NCBI RefSeq assembly: GCF_900112765.1
Contig: NZ_FOMZ01000009.1
Coordinates: 124,001-188,000, forward strand
Source: Actinopolyspora alba
Lineage (GTDB): Bacteria > Actinomycetota > Actinomycetes > Mycobacteriales > Pseudonocardiaceae
Length of the DNA: 64,000 bases
Direction of reading: 5' to 3'
Shown here: positions 16,918 to 25,907 of the stretch, piece by piece
How the letters are laid out: each line of letters begins with the position of its first letter
Position numbering within the stretch: position 1 is the stretch's first letter
Translations under genes and position numbers: made by a program
Notes under the pieces: model-generated
The model's input: the letters and a program-made list of their open reading frames with translations, nothing else
Told to the model about the DNA's origin: nothing
Databases searched by the model: none

Positions 16918-17937
16918 ATGACCGACGAATCGGGTAAGCGCTACGAGGTGGCGGTGATCGGGGGCGGAGCCGCCGGTTTGAACGGGGCGCTGACGCTCTC
17001 GCGGGCGCGGCGCTCAGTGGTGGTGATCGACTCGGGCGAGCCGCGCAACGCCCCGGCCTCCGGGGTTCACGGGTTGCTCGGGCGCGAGGGGATCCCTCCT
17101 GCGGAGCTGCTGGAACGCGGCCGGGAGGAGGTGCGCGATCACGGTGGTCACCTGCTCGCGGGCGAGGTGGGGTCAGTGGTTCGGGACGGCGCCGGATTCG
17201 ACGTGACACTGCTCGACGGTTCTCGGCTCAGTGCCCACCGGTTGCTGGTGACCACGGGCCTGGTCGACGAGCTGCCCGAGGTGGCCGGGCTGCGGGAACG
17301 CTGGGGCAGGGACGTGGTGCACTGCCCGTACTGCCACGGCTGGGAGGTTCGGGACCGGGCCATCGGCGTGCTGGCCACCGGACCGATGTCGGTGCACCAG
17401 GCGTTGCTGTTCCGCCAGTGGAGCTTGGACGTCAAGTTCTTCTCCCACACTCGGCCCGCGCCCACCGGCGAGGAGGCGGAACGGCTCGCGGCACGCGGCA
17501 TCGAGGTGATCGAGGGCGCTGTCGACTCGTTGGAGCTCGGTGAGCGTGGGATCAGCGGGGTGCGACTCGTCGGCGGCACCGTGGTCGGCCGCGAAGTGCT
17601 CGCGGTCGCGCCACGGATGACCGCGCGTGCCGCGTTCCTGGCCGAGCTCGGGCTGGGTGCGGTGGAGCACCCGGCCGGGGTCGGGGAGTACGTTCCGTCC
17701 GACGCGGCCGGTGCCACCGATGTCGACGGAGTGTGGGTCGCGGGCAATGTCACCGATCCGTCGGCCCAGGTCGGTCCCGCTGCCGCGGCGGGAGCCAACG
17801 CGGCGGCACGCATCAACGCCGACCTGGTCGAGGAGGAGATCACCCGTGCGGTCGCCGTTCGCGGGGACCCGTTCTCCCCGGAGTCCGAGGCCCGTGGCTG
17901 TGAAGTGGTAATGGGCGAACGCCGCCACGGTCTGTGA
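16918..17937 (+). CDS. Thioredoxin-reductase-like FAD/NAD(P) oxidoreductase
   Basis: The 339-residue protein has an FAD-binding GGGAAG (residues 15–20), redox-active CPYC (Cys136, Cys139 in HCPYCHGWEVRD) and a C-terminal FAD motif GVWVAGNVTD. The CPYCHGWE form belongs to the group that includes dithiol oxidases such as HlmI and GliT as well as plain TrxR-like proteins, so disulfide formation or reduction of a small molecule is possible. The start ATG has GGAGGTGG upstream. It is divergent from the XRE-cupin gene. Confidence 0.88.
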   Translation: MTDESGKRYEVAVIGGGAAGLNGALTLSRARRSVVVIDSGEPRNAPASGVHGLLGREGIPPAELLERGREEVRDHGGHLLAGEVGSVVRDGAGFDVTLLDGSRLSAHRLLVTTGLVDELPEVAGLRERWGRDVVHCPYCHGWEVRDRAIGVLATGPMSVHQALLFRQWSLDVKFFSHTRPAPTGEEAERLAARGIEVIEGAVDSLELGERGISGVRLVGGTVVGREVLAVAPRMTARAAFLAELGLGAVEHPAGVGEYVPSDAAGATDVDGVWVAGNVTDPSAQVGPAAAAGANAAARINADLVEEEITRAVAVRGDPFSPESEARGCEVVMGERRHGL

Positions 17938-18004
17938 GGTGGGGGAGTCCTGTGAACCGGGAAAACCTCGTGAATCGGGAACGGGGCCTCGTGGTCGAGC
18001 GGTT

Positions 18005-18676
18005 CTAAGCGGGCGCGCCGGGAAGAGCGTTGCCGGCGGCATCGTCGGGGGCATCCCGGCTGATCGTCGGGAGGACCTCGCGCAACGCCGCACGCAGCAC
18101 AGTGCCGGCCCGCTCCGGTCCGGGGGAGTGCTCGGCGGTGTGCTCCACGGCCACCCGCAGCGCCGTGTTGACCATCGCTGCCTCCGTCTTCACGCGCAGC
18201 TCGTCGGCCCGCCTGCCGGTTCGGTGGGCGATACCCGCGGCGAACGCGGGTTCCGCGTCCCGGTGGGCCTGCAGCCACACCGTCCTGATCTCCGGCTCGT
18301 CCTCGGTCAGTCGGACCAGCGCCAGCATGGTGTCCACGTCCGCGTTCTCGTCTGCCCCGGCGTGCCCGCGCAGTCGGTCGGGCAGTGCTTCGCCGGGTGC
18401 CCAGTCGGCCAACGCTCGGGCGACGTCGTCGATCCCGTTGGTCAGCAGTGGGCGTATGAAGCTCTCCTTGCCCGGACCAGGGCAGTAGCGCCACAGCGTC
18501 CGAATCGACAACCCGGCCGCTTCAGCTATCTCATCTGCCGAGGTCTCGGCGACCCCTTTGCTCGTGAACAGCCGCACCGCCTCGCGTGCGATGTCCATAC
18601 GCGTCGCCGCCTTGCGGCGCTCGGTCAGCGGCGGGCGTCCGGTGCGCCTGTTGGACGTCTCCTGCTCGCTCGACAT
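18005..18676 (-). CDS. TetR family transcriptional regulator
   Basis: The 223-residue protein has an N-terminal TetR HTH (residues about 22–70, TRMDIAREAVRLFTSKG ... AEAAGLSIRTLWRY) and a divergent helical ligand domain. GAGGAGGAAAC precedes the ATG. It is divergent from the SDR gene. A perfect palindrome between them (18748–18760) is the likely operator. It probably represses the SDR gene and itself; the ligand is unknown. Confidence 0.92.
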   Translation of the reverse strand: MSSEQETSNRRTGRPPLTERRKAATRMDIAREAVRLFTSKGVAETSADEIAEAAGLSIRTLWRYCPGPGKESFIRPLLTNGIDDVARALADWAPGEALPDRLRGHAGADENADVDTMLALVRLTEDEPEIRTVWLQAHRDAEPAFAAGIAHRTGRRADELRVKTEAAMVNTALRVAVEHTAEHSPGPERAGTVLRAALREVLPTISRDAPDDAAGNALPGAPA

Positions 18677-18747
18677 CCTGAGTTTCCTCCTCGTGCGGCG
18701 GTCAGCCGATTCTAGGCCGTTCATTTTTCGGCGCGTAATGTAAATCT

Positions 18748-18760
18748 GGCACAATGTGCC
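18748..18760. promoter_or_regulatory. Palindromic operator candidate (TetR/SDR)
   Basis: GGCACAATGTGCC is a perfect inverted repeat around a central A, with matching outer bases (TCT…AGA). It lies in the TetR–SDR divergent region beside the sequence TAATGTAAAT. Confidence 0.65.
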
Positions 18761-18832
18761 TAGAAGTATCGAACGGTTCGGGCCGCGTCGGTCGTTCGGC
18801 GGGCCCGGAACGGGCTGGAAAAGGAGTTCGGG

Positions 18833-19597
18833 ATGAGTGGAACCGGCCTGGAAGGGCGTTGCGTCGTGGTCACCGGCGCCGGATCGGGTATCGGGCGCGC
18901 CGCCGCGCTGCGGTTCGCCTCGGAGGGAGCGCGGATACTCATCGCGGACCTCGATGCCGAGGGTGCCTCGGCCACCGAGCAGCTGATCCGGGAACAGGAG
19001 GGCACCGCGACCACCGTGATCGGCGACCTGGGCGATCGGACCGTGGTCGACGAGATCGTCTCCACCGCGGTGGAACGGTTCGGCGGTCCGGACGTGCTGG
19101 TCAACAACGCGGGCATCATGGACAGCTTCGCGGCGGTGGCCGATCTGACCGACGCCGAGTGGGAACGAGTCCTGCGGGTCAACCTGAGCGCTCCCTTCCT
19201 GCTCACCCGCGCGGCGCTGCCGCACATGCTGGCCAAGGGCAGCGGCGTCGTGGTCAACACGGCCTCGGAGGCTTCCCTGCGGGGCAGCGCGGCGGGGGCC
19301 GCCTACACCTCCGCCAAGCACGGAATCGTCGGACTCACGAAGTCACTGGCCGTCATGTACCGCGACAGCGGTATCCGAGCCAACGCGATCGCACCCGGCG
19401 GTACCGCGACCGGCATCACCGTCGACGCCGATCCCGAGGCGCTCGGCCCCAACGTTCTCGGCAGCTACGGCAAGAACATCGGTCGCGTCGCCGAGGCCGA
19501 CGAGCAGGCATCCGCCATCGTCTTCCTGGCCTCGACGGCCGCCAGCAACATCAACGGAGTGGTGCTGCCGGTGGACAACGGGTGGTCCGCCGTCTGA
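18833..19597 (+). CDS. Short-chain dehydrogenase/reductase
   Basis: The 254-residue classical SDR has the cofactor motif TGAGSGIG (residues 14–21), NNAG, a catalytic Ser in NTASEAS, and Tyr158-x3-Lys162 (YTSAK). Asp after the second strand (ADLDAEG) suggests NAD preference. The substrate is unknown. AAGGAG lies at about 18819. It is divergent from the TetR gene and probably its target. Confidence 0.93.
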   Translation: MSGTGLEGRCVVVTGAGSGIGRAAALRFASEGARILIADLDAEGASATEQLIREQEGTATTVIGDLGDRTVVDEIVSTAVERFGGPDVLVNNAGIMDSFAAVADLTDAEWERVLRVNLSAPFLLTRAALPHMLAKGSGVVVNTASEASLRGSAAGAAYTSAKHGIVGLTKSLAVMYRDSGIRANAIAPGGTATGITVDADPEALGPNVLGSYGKNIGRVAEADEQASAIVFLASTAASNINGVVLPVDNGWSAV

Positions 19598-19705
19598 CGT
19601 GGGCTCTCGAAGCTCGCTACTCGATGTCGGACGTCCCGGGGTGAGGGCAAGCGGGAGGTTCCGCCAAGCGAGTAGCTCGACAACCCGACCGGAAAACTTC
19701 GATCA
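19598..19705 (-). repeat. Stop-codon-linked intergenic repeat, copy 3
   Basis: Read on the minus strand it starts with the NUDIX stop codon (TGATCGAAGTTTTCCGG), then CTCGCTTGGCGGAACCTC and CGACATCGAGTAGCG. It fills the gap between the convergent SDR and NUDIX genes. Confidence 0.82.
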
Positions 19706-20218
19706 ACTTTCCCGGAAGTCGAACCACTCGATGAGGAACTGCCTGCCGTCCGGGACGAACGGCCATTCCGGATCACGGGTGTATTCCCACAGCTCGGTCA
19801 GCGGCATCCACCAACCAGCGGCTATTTCCTCCGGTTGGTGGATCACCGGCCCGTCCCAGCGGATCTCGTACACGAAGGCGTGAAATCGCACCGGCCCTCG
19901 TTCGTGGCTGGTCCGGAACAGGAAACGCGGCTCCGCGTGGATTCCCAGCTCCTCGGCCAACTCCCGCCGGGCTGCCTCGTCCGGAGCCTCACCGGCCGCC
20001 ACGACGCCACCCGCCCAGCAGTCGTACATGGCCGGGTAGACGTCCTTGTCCGCGGTGCGGCGGTGCACGTAGACCTTCGTCAGGTCCGTGGAACGCACCA
20101 GCACCGAGGTGGCCGCGTGCCACAGCCCCTCGGAGCGCATCCGCGCTCGTGGGGCCGAACCGACCACCGAGCCGTTTCGGTCGTAGACGGCGACTCGTTC
20201 CGTTCCGAGGGTCACCAC
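19703..20218 (-). CDS. NUDIX hydrolase
   Basis: The 171-residue protein has the Nudix box from GGVVAAGEAPDEAARRELAE to ELGI (Gly, the REL and EELG residues all present). The overall pattern, with DVYPAMYDCWAGGVV, is similar to the isopentenyl-diphosphate-isomerase-like NUDIX group. The substrate is unknown. The start is one of two adjacent GTGs. Its TGA is the first codon of repeat copy 3. Confidence 0.9.
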   Translation of the reverse strand: MVTLGTERVAVYDRNGSVVGSAPRARMRSEGLWHAATSVLVRSTDLTKVYVHRRTADKDVYPAMYDCWAGGVVAAGEAPDEAARRELAEELGIHAEPRFLFRTSHERGPVRFHAFVYEIRWDGPVIHQPEEIAAGWWMPLTELWEYTRDPEWPFVPDGRQFLIEWFDFRES

Positions 20219-20395
20219 CCGAGGATGTCAGTTCCGCTGTCGGCGCCGGGCGAACGTCCTCTCGCGGTGACCGCATCGAGCCGGTGGCGGCAGTGAGCGA
20301 GCCGGTACCGACAGCGGGCGCGGTCCCACCGTCGTTGCCCGCACACGGCACCGGAATGTGACCGCTACAGGGAGTCGTACACCGCGTTGAACCCG

Positions 20396-20401
20396 TAGGC
20401 T
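20396..20401 (+). promoter_or_regulatory. Leaderless –10 box TAGGCT of dop
   Basis: TAGGCT ends 8 nt before the dop ATG at 20409; no ribosome site is present. Confidence 0.6.
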
Positions 20402-20408
20402 GAACACC

Positions 20409-21905
20409 ATGCGTCGGATCATGGGAACCGAGGTGGAGTACGGGATCACCGTGCCGGGAGACGCGACCGCGAACCCGGTGCTGACCTCCACCCACATCGT
20501 GCTGGCCTACGCGGCGGCGGCCGACATCCCCCGAGCGCGGCGCGCTCGGTGGGACTACGAGGTGGAATCGCCGTTGCGCGACGCCCGCGGCTTCGACATG
20601 GGCGCCTCGACGGCACCGTCGAACGGTTCGGAGGGTGACGATCTCGGTGCGGCCAACGTCATTCTCACCAACGGTGCGCGACTCTACGTCGACCACGCCC
20701 ACCCGGAGTACTCCGCTCCCGAGGTGACCAATCCGCGTGACGCCGTGCTCTGGGACAAGGCCGGGGAGCGGGTGATGGAGGAGGCCGCGCTGCGCGCCGC
20801 CAGCGTACCGGGGACCACCCCGATCCAGCTGTACAAGAACAACATCGACGGCAAGGGTGCCAGCTACGGCACCCACGAGAACTACCTGTGTGCCCGCGAC
20901 ACCCCGTTCACGGCCGTCATCGCCGGACTCACTCCCTTCTTCGTCTCCAGGCAGATCATCTGCGGTTCCGGTCGGGTGGGCATCGGCCAGGTGGGGGAGA
21001 AACCGGGCTTCCAGCTCTCGCAGCGCGCCGATTACGTCGAGGTCGAGGTGGGCCTGGAGACCACCCTCAAACGCGGCATCATCAACACCAGGGACGAACC
21101 CCACGCCGATGCCGACAAGTACCGCAGGTTGCACGTGATCCTCGGCGACGCCAACCTCGCCGAGACGGCCACCTACCTCAAGCTCGGCACGACCGCCCTG
21201 GTCCTGGACATGATCGAGTCCGGACGTCGTTTCGACGATCTCCGGTTGGCCGATCCGGTCAAGGCGGTGCACCAGATCAGCCACGACCCGAGCCTCAATC
21301 AGAAGGTCGAACTCGCCGACGGACGACATTTCACCGGTCTTGACCTGCAGCGGGCCTATCACGAGCGGGCGGTGGAGTACGTCGAGGCGCACGGCAGCCA
21401 CACCTCGGGCGAGGTGGTGCGCACCTGGGGAGAGGTCCTCGACCTGCTCGCGCGCGATCCGATGGAGTGCGCCGACCGGCTCGACTGGCCCGCCAAGTTG
21501 AAACTGATGGAGAACTACCGCAGCCGGGACAACCTCGGCTGGGGCTCGCCGCGGTTGCACATGATCGACCTGCAGTACGCCGACGTGCGCATGGACAAGG
21601 GACTCTACAACCGGCTGGTCAGCCGTGGTGCGATGCGTCGCATCCTCGCCGAGGAGGAAGTCCGCGAGGCCGTCACGACACCGCCGGAGGACACCAGGGC
21701 CTACTTCCGCGGTCGGTGTCTGGAGCGCTATCCGAACGAGGTCGCCGCCGCCTCCTGGGACTCGGTGATCTTCGACCTGGGGCGCGAGTCGTTGGTGCGT
21801 ATCCCGACCCTGGAGCCGCTGCGGGGTACGAAGGCACACGTGGGTGAACTGCTGGAGGCTGCTTCCAGCGCGGAGGAGCTGGTGGACTCCCTCACCGGCG
21901 GGTGA
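20409..21905 (+). CDS. dop: Pup deamidase/depupylase Dop
   Basis: The 498-residue enzyme belongs to the carboxylate-amine/glutamine-synthetase-like family. It converts the C-terminal Gln of Pup to Glu and removes Pup from substrates. The family signature MGTEVEYGI at the N-terminus carries the metal-binding acidic residues. A loop rich in Asp/Gly/Ala (about residues 35–75) follows, as in Dop but not Paf[15 protein letters not shown] is also conserved. It precedes pup, whose product ends GGQ and so needs Dop. A leaderless promoter is predicted. Confidence 0.97.
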   Translation: MRRIMGTEVEYGITVPGDATANPVLTSTHIVLAYAAAADIPRARRARWDYEVESPLRDARGFDMGASTAPSNGSEGDDLGAANVILTNGARLYVDHAHPEYSAPEVTNPRDAVLWDKAGERVMEEAALRAASVPGTTPIQLYKNNIDGKGASYGTHENYLCARDTPFTAVIAGLTPFFVSRQIICGSGRVGIGQVGEKPGFQLSQRADYVEVEVGLETTLKRGIINTRDEPHADADKYRRLHVILGDANLAETATYLKLGTTALVLDMIESGRRFDDLRLADPVKAVHQISHDPSLNQKVELADGRHFTGLDLQRAYHERAVEYVEAHGSHTSGEVVRTWGEVLDLLARDPMECADRLDWPAKLKLMENYRSRDNLGWGSPRLHMIDLQYADVRMDKGLYNRLVSRGAMRRILAEEEVREAVTTPPEDTRAYFRGRCLERYPNEVAAASWDSVIFDLGRESLVRIPTLEPLRGTKAHVGELLEAASSAEELVDSLTGG

Positions 21906-21959
21906 TGTCGGGGCACCCGGTCCGATGACCACTCGGTCGCGGGAGCTTCGGAGCGCGAC

Positions 21960-21986
21960 AGATCCAAAACGGCCACCTTTGGATCT
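21960..21986. promoter_or_regulatory. Inverted repeat between dop and pup
   Basis: AGATCCAAA and TTTGGATCT form perfect 9-bp arms around a 9-nt spacer, 55 nt after dop and 24 nt before a TAGTGT –10-like box. It could be an operator of the pup promoter or a weak terminator of dop; it has no U tract. Confidence 0.5.
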
Positions 21987-22009
21987 GGGCGTGCGGCCGA
22001 TTGACTAGG

Positions 22010-22015
22010 TAGTGT
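22010..22015 (+). promoter_or_regulatory. Possible –10 box of pup
   Basis: TAGTGT lies in the AT-richer dop–pup gap and would give a leader of about 110 nt before pup. Confidence 0.35.
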
Positions 22016-22129
22016 TCACACCAGGATGTTTTGTTGCCCGTCCGGCCCGGGGTGTTGTCGGGTCCGCCCGGTGGAAGCCGCGGTGCCGGTTTCGGGCAGG
22101 CATCCTCGATGAGACCACCGGGAGGCGAG

Positions 22130-22327
22130 ATGTCCCAGGAAAAGGTTGAGCGGCACGGCGGCGGAGACGAAGGCGACGAGGAACAGAACGGTGCCGAATC
22201 CGCTGGTCAGGAGCGTCGGGAGAAGCTCGGCGAGGACGTGGACACCATTCTGGACGAGATCGACGACGTCCTGGAGGAGAACGCCGAGGACTTCGTCCGG
22301 GCCTACGTCCAGAAGGGTGGCCAGTAA
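22130..22327 (+). CDS. pup: Prokaryotic ubiquitin-like protein Pup
   Basis: The 65-residue, highly acidic, disordered protein is the tag attached to lysines of proteasome substrates. The central helix region (LGEDVDTILDEIDDVLEENA) binds the Mpa coiled coil. The C-terminus YVQKGGQ shows the Gln form that must be deamidated by Dop before PafA can use it. The ATG has GGAGGCGAG upstream. The last codons are duplicated just after the stop (22332–22348). Confidence 0.97.
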   Translation: MSQEKVERHGGGDEGDEEQNGAESAGQERREKLGEDVDTILDEIDDVLEENAEDFVRAYVQKGGQ

Positions 22328-22348
22328 CCCGGAAGGGTGGCCAGTAAC
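22312..22348 (+). repeat. Direct duplication of the pup 3' end
   Basis: A 17-nt sequence, GAAGGGTGGCCAGTAAC, occurs at 22312–22328 (the last codons and stop of pup) and again at 22332–22348, offset by 20 nt. The second copy is out of frame and non-coding. Confidence 0.9.
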
Positions 22349-22479
22349 GGGGTCCCGCGGGACGGTTCGCCCGGCCGCTCCCGGCTGACGCCGGGACAGT
22401 CCGAACCGCCCCGGTGGGACTCCCGCTTCGCGGTCAGCGTCGGCCGGCACCGGGCCGACCGGCGCGACCGTGCACGGCC

Positions 22480-22485
22480 TAGAGT
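22480..22485 (+). promoter_or_regulatory. Possible –10 box of prcBA
   Basis: TAGAGT lies 45 nt before the prcB start, giving a short leader with the GCAGGAGA ribosome site. Confidence 0.45.
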
Positions 22486-22530
22486 GTGCACAACCGATCA
22501 TGTGACGCCAGTTACTTCGAGCAGGAGACG

Positions 22531-23388
22531 ATGTCGCCCATGGAATCCAGCTCGACTCGGAGCCATCCGGGTCAGGCGCTGCCCCCCGAGTACTTCACTC
22601 CCGGATCCTCCTCGTTCACGGACTTCCTCCGAGCCGCGGCCCCCGAGATGCTGCCGCGGGCCGCGGACAGCACCGAGGGCTCGATGGACGTGCCGCACGG
22701 GACGACCATCGTCGCGCTGACCTTCCGGGGAGGTGTGCTGCTCGCGGGAGATCGTCGTTCCACGATGGGCAACATCATCGCCCAGCGGGACATGGACAAG
22801 CTCTACGTGACCGACGACTACTCCGCGGTGGGTATCGCGGGTACCGCCGGTATCGCGCTCGAGATGGTGCGGCTGTACGCCGTCGAACTCGAGCACTACG
22901 AGAAGATCGAGGCTGTTCCGCTCTCGTTGGACGGTAAGGCCAACAAGCTCGCGACCATGTTGCGCGGCAACCTGCAGGGGGCGATGGCCGGGCTCGCGGT
23001 GGTCCCACTGTTCGTCGGTTTCGACACCGCTGCCGAGGACCCCGAGCGGGCGGGGCGCATCGTCACCTACGACATCACCGGCGGACGCTACGACGAGAGC
23101 GCGGGCTACAACGCCGTCGGCTCTGGCTCGCTGTTCGCCAAGTCGGCGTTGAAGAAACGCCACGATCCTGATGCCGATGTCGACTCGGCCGTGCGCAACG
23201 CGATCGAGGCGCTCTACGACGCGGCCGACGACGACAGCGCGACGGGTGGGCCGGACGTGGCCAGGAAGATCTATCCCACGGTGGTCACGATCACCGGTGC
23301 GGAGGGGGCTGTCCGGATGTCCGAGGAACGCACCGCCGCCGTCGCCGAGGAGGTCGTCGCGGGCAGGCAGCAGAATCCCGGAGGCTGA
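22531..23388 (+). CDS. prcB: 20S proteasome beta subunit PrcB
   Basis: The 285-residue precursor has a 57-residue propeptide that ends HG before the catalytic Thr58 (TTIVAL). Autocleavage exposes this Thr as the nucleophile. Asp and Lys of the active site lie in [29 protein letters not shown]-type sequence near the end is family typical. It forms the inner rings of the 20S core. ATG at 22531 lies close behind GCAGGAGACG; ATG at 22540 has better spacing and is an alternative. prcA follows on the same strand. Confidence 0.96.
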   Translation: MSPMESSSTRSHPGQALPPEYFTPGSSSFTDFLRAAAPEMLPRAADSTEGSMDVPHGTTIVALTFRGGVLLAGDRRSTMGNIIAQRDMDKLYVTDDYSAVGIAGTAGIALEMVRLYAVELEHYEKIEAVPLSLDGKANKLATMLRGNLQGAMAGLAVVPLFVGFDTAAEDPERAGRIVTYDITGGRYDESAGYNAVGSGSLFAKSALKKRHDPDADVDSAVRNAIEALYDAADDDSATGGPDVARKIYPTVVTITGAEGAVRMSEERTAAVAEEVVAGRQQNPGG

Positions 23389-23528
23389 GGCCGAGAGCCC
23401 GCGCGGGGCAGGATCGCCACGACCGGGGGCACGGTGTATTCCGGCCGGCCCGGTGTCCGTCGCCGCGTGCGAAGCAAGCGCCATGTGCCAAGTCGGTACA
23501 GCACGATTCGAGCCAGGAGTGCACAACC

Positions 23529-24281
23529 GTGACGATGCCCTTCTACACCTCGCCAGAGCAGCTGATGCGCGAACGCTCCGAGCTCGCCCGCAAGGGTATC
23601 GCTCGGGGGCGTAGCGTGGTGGTGCTCAAGTACGCGGGCGGGGTGCTGTTCGTGGCCGAGAACCCCTCGACCACCCTGCACAAGATTTCCGAGATCTACG
23701 ATCGCATCGGCTTCGCCGCGGTGGGGCGGTACAGCGAGTTCGAGAACCTGCGCATGGCAGGTATCAGGATGGCCGATGTCAAGGGGTACTCCTACGACCG
23801 GCGTGACGTCACCGGTCGGGCACTGGCCAACTCCTACGCGCAGACGCTGGGGGCCATCTTCACCGAACAGGTCAAGCCTTTCGAGGTGGAGATCTGTGTA
23901 GCCGAGGTGGGGAGCACACCGGAGGCGGACCAGCTGTACCGGTTGACCTACGACGGTTCCATCGTCGACGAACCGCAGTACGTGGCGATGGGTGGGCAGG
24001 CCGAGACCGTCACGTCCGCGTTGAAGGACTCCTTCACCGACGGCATGGAACTCGAACCCGCCGTTCGTGAGGCGGTGCGCGCCCTGATGGCCGGCGGCGA
24101 GGGATCCCGCGAGTTGGGAGTCGGGCAGTTGGAGGTGGCGGTACTGGAACGGTCCAGGCCGCACCGCACGTTCCGTCGCATCACCGGTGCGGCACTGCGT
24201 CAGCTGCTTCCCGACGAGTCCGAGCAGTCCGGCTCGGGAGCGGACTCGGAGCAGTCGGAAAACGGCGGCTCACCCGAGTGA
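23529..24281 (+). CDS. prcA: 20S proteasome alpha subunit PrcA
   Basis: The 250-residue protein starts with the alpha-subunit gate segment ([21 protein letters not shown]) and has the conserved [13 protein letters not shown] core. It forms the outer rings that gate entry and bind the GQYL tail of Mpa. GTG at 23529 is used here; ATG at 23535 gives an N-terminus closer to the mycobacterial protein. The C-terminal 25 residues are Ser/Glu/Gly-rich and disordered. Confidence 0.96.
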   Translation: MTMPFYTSPEQLMRERSELARKGIARGRSVVVLKYAGGVLFVAENPSTTLHKISEIYDRIGFAAVGRYSEFENLRMAGIRMADVKGYSYDRRDVTGRALANSYAQTLGAIFTEQVKPFEVEICVAEVGSTPEADQLYRLTYDGSIVDEPQYVAMGGQAETVTSALKDSFTDGMELEPAVREAVRALMAGGEGSRELGVGQLEVAVLERSRPHRTFRRITGAALRQLLPDESEQSGSGADSEQSENGGSPE

Positions 24282-24475
24282 CGGGCCGGTCCCGGGCGGC
24301 CCGAGCCGGGGACTCGGCAGTGTCGTGACGAGCGGAACCGGTGGTTTCGGTGTTCGGTCCCCGAGCGCCGGAACCCCGCTTCCGGCTCGCGTGCGGCCAC
24401 GTTGTGTGGTGGTTTCGGCCGAATTTTTTCGCGTCCGACCCCGAACGGCGGACCGCCGAGTTCGACGAAGACGCC

Positions 24476-24481
24476 TACTGT
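24476..24481 (+). promoter_or_regulatory. Leaderless –10 box TACTGT of pafA
   Basis: TACTGT ends 7 nt before the pafA ATG. A GGAGG overlaps the spacer but is too close to the ATG to act as a normal ribosome site. Confidence 0.5.
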
Positions 24482-24487
24482 GGAGGC

Positions 24488-25846
24488 ATGCAGCGGAGGA
24501 TCTTCGGCATCGAGACCGAGTTCGGGGTGACCTGTACCTTTCACGGGCAACGCAGGCTCTCCCCGGACGAGGTTGCCAGATACCTGTTCCGGAAGGTCGT
24601 TTCGTGGGGCCGTTCCTCGAACGTTTTCCTGCGCAACGGCGCGAGACTCTATCTGGACGTTGGTTCGCACCCCGAGTACGCGACGGCCGAGTGCGACGAC
24701 CTCGTCCAGCTCGTCACCCATGACAAGGCGGGTGAGCGCATACTGGAGGATCTGCTCACCGATGCCGAGCGGAGGCTGGCCGACGAGGGCATCGGCGGGG
24801 ACATCTTCCTGTTCAAGAACAACACCGACTCGGCGGGCAACTCCTACGGTTGCCACGAGAACTACCTCGTGGGGCGTTCGGGGGAGTTCTCCCGCATCGC
24901 CGACGTGCTGTTGCCCTTCCTCGTCACCCGACAGTTGATCTGCGGCGCGGGCAAGGTGCTGCAAACCCCCCGCGGCGCGGTCTACTGCCTGTCCCAGCGG
25001 GCGGAGCACATCTGGGAGGGGGTGTCCAGTGCCACCACCCGTTCCCGCCCGATCATCAACACCAGGGACGAGCCGCACGCCGACGCGGAGCGCTACCGCA
25101 GGCTGCACGTGATCGTGGGCGACTCGAACATGTCCGAGGTCACCACCCTGCTGAAGGTGGGCACCGTCAACCTGGTGCTGGAGATGATCGAGCAGGGTGT
25201 GCAGTTCCACGACTTCAGTCTGGACAATCCGATCCGTGCGATCCGGGAGATCAGCCACGATCTCACCGGAAGGCGCCCCGTGCGGCTGGCCGGTGGCCGC
25301 GAGGCGTCCGCGCTCGACATCCAGCGGGAGTACTACGGCCGCGCGGTCGAGTACGTGGCTCGTCGCGGTTCCGACCCCATGACGGACCGGATCATGGACC
25401 TGTGGGGCAGGGCGCTGGACGCCGTGGAGTACCAGGACTACTCGCTGATCGACCGGGAGGTCGACTGGGCCATCAAGCATCGCCTGTTGGAGCGCTATCG
25501 CGACAAGCACGGACTGGAGCTGTCCAGCCCGCGCATCGCGCAGCTCGACCTGGCCTACCACGATCTGCGACGCAACCGGGGTCTGTTCGAGATGTTGCAG
25601 CGCAAGGACCTGGTGGACCGTGCCACCAACGACGGTGACATCGAGGCGGCCAAGGACACCCCACCGCAGAGCACCAGGGCCAAGCTCCGCGGTGACTTCA
25701 TCGCGGCCGCCCAGACGGCCGGCAGGGACTTCACCGTCGACTGGGTGCACCTCAAGCTCAACGACCAGGCGCAACGGACTGTGCTGTGCAAGGACCCGTT
25801 CCGCGCGGTGGACGAGAGGGTGGAACGTCTGATCAGCTCGTTGTGA
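24488..25846 (+). CDS. pafA: Pup–protein ligase PafA
   Basis: The 452-residue ligase joins the gamma-carboxylate of the C-terminal Glu of Pup to substrate lysines using ATP. It shares the glutamine-synthetase-like fold with Dop. The N-terminal [16 protein letters not shown] carries metal-binding Glu and the catalytic Asp in [14 protein letters not shown]. The closing segment [17 protein letters not shown] is typical of PafA. The start was chosen by family length; an upstream frame to 24341 is non-homologous. Confidence 0.97.
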   Translation: MQRRIFGIETEFGVTCTFHGQRRLSPDEVARYLFRKVVSWGRSSNVFLRNGARLYLDVGSHPEYATAECDDLVQLVTHDKAGERILEDLLTDAERRLADEGIGGDIFLFKNNTDSAGNSYGCHENYLVGRSGEFSRIADVLLPFLVTRQLICGAGKVLQTPRGAVYCLSQRAEHIWEGVSSATTRSRPIINTRDEPHADAERYRRLHVIVGDSNMSEVTTLLKVGTVNLVLEMIEQGVQFHDFSLDNPIRAIREISHDLTGRRPVRLAGGREASALDIQREYYGRAVEYVARRGSDPMTDRIMDLWGRALDAVEYQDYSLIDREVDWAIKHRLLERYRDKHGLELSSPRIAQLDLAYHDLRRNRGLFEMLQRKDLVDRATNDGDIEAAKDTPPQSTRAKLRGDFIAAAQTAGRDFTVDWVHLKLNDQAQRTVLCKDPFRAVDERVERLISSL

Positions 25847-25907
25847 TTCGTTCGTGTCCGATCCGCGTGGCCGGACGCGTCGAGGTCGCCGCGACGGAAG
25901 GGTGGGC

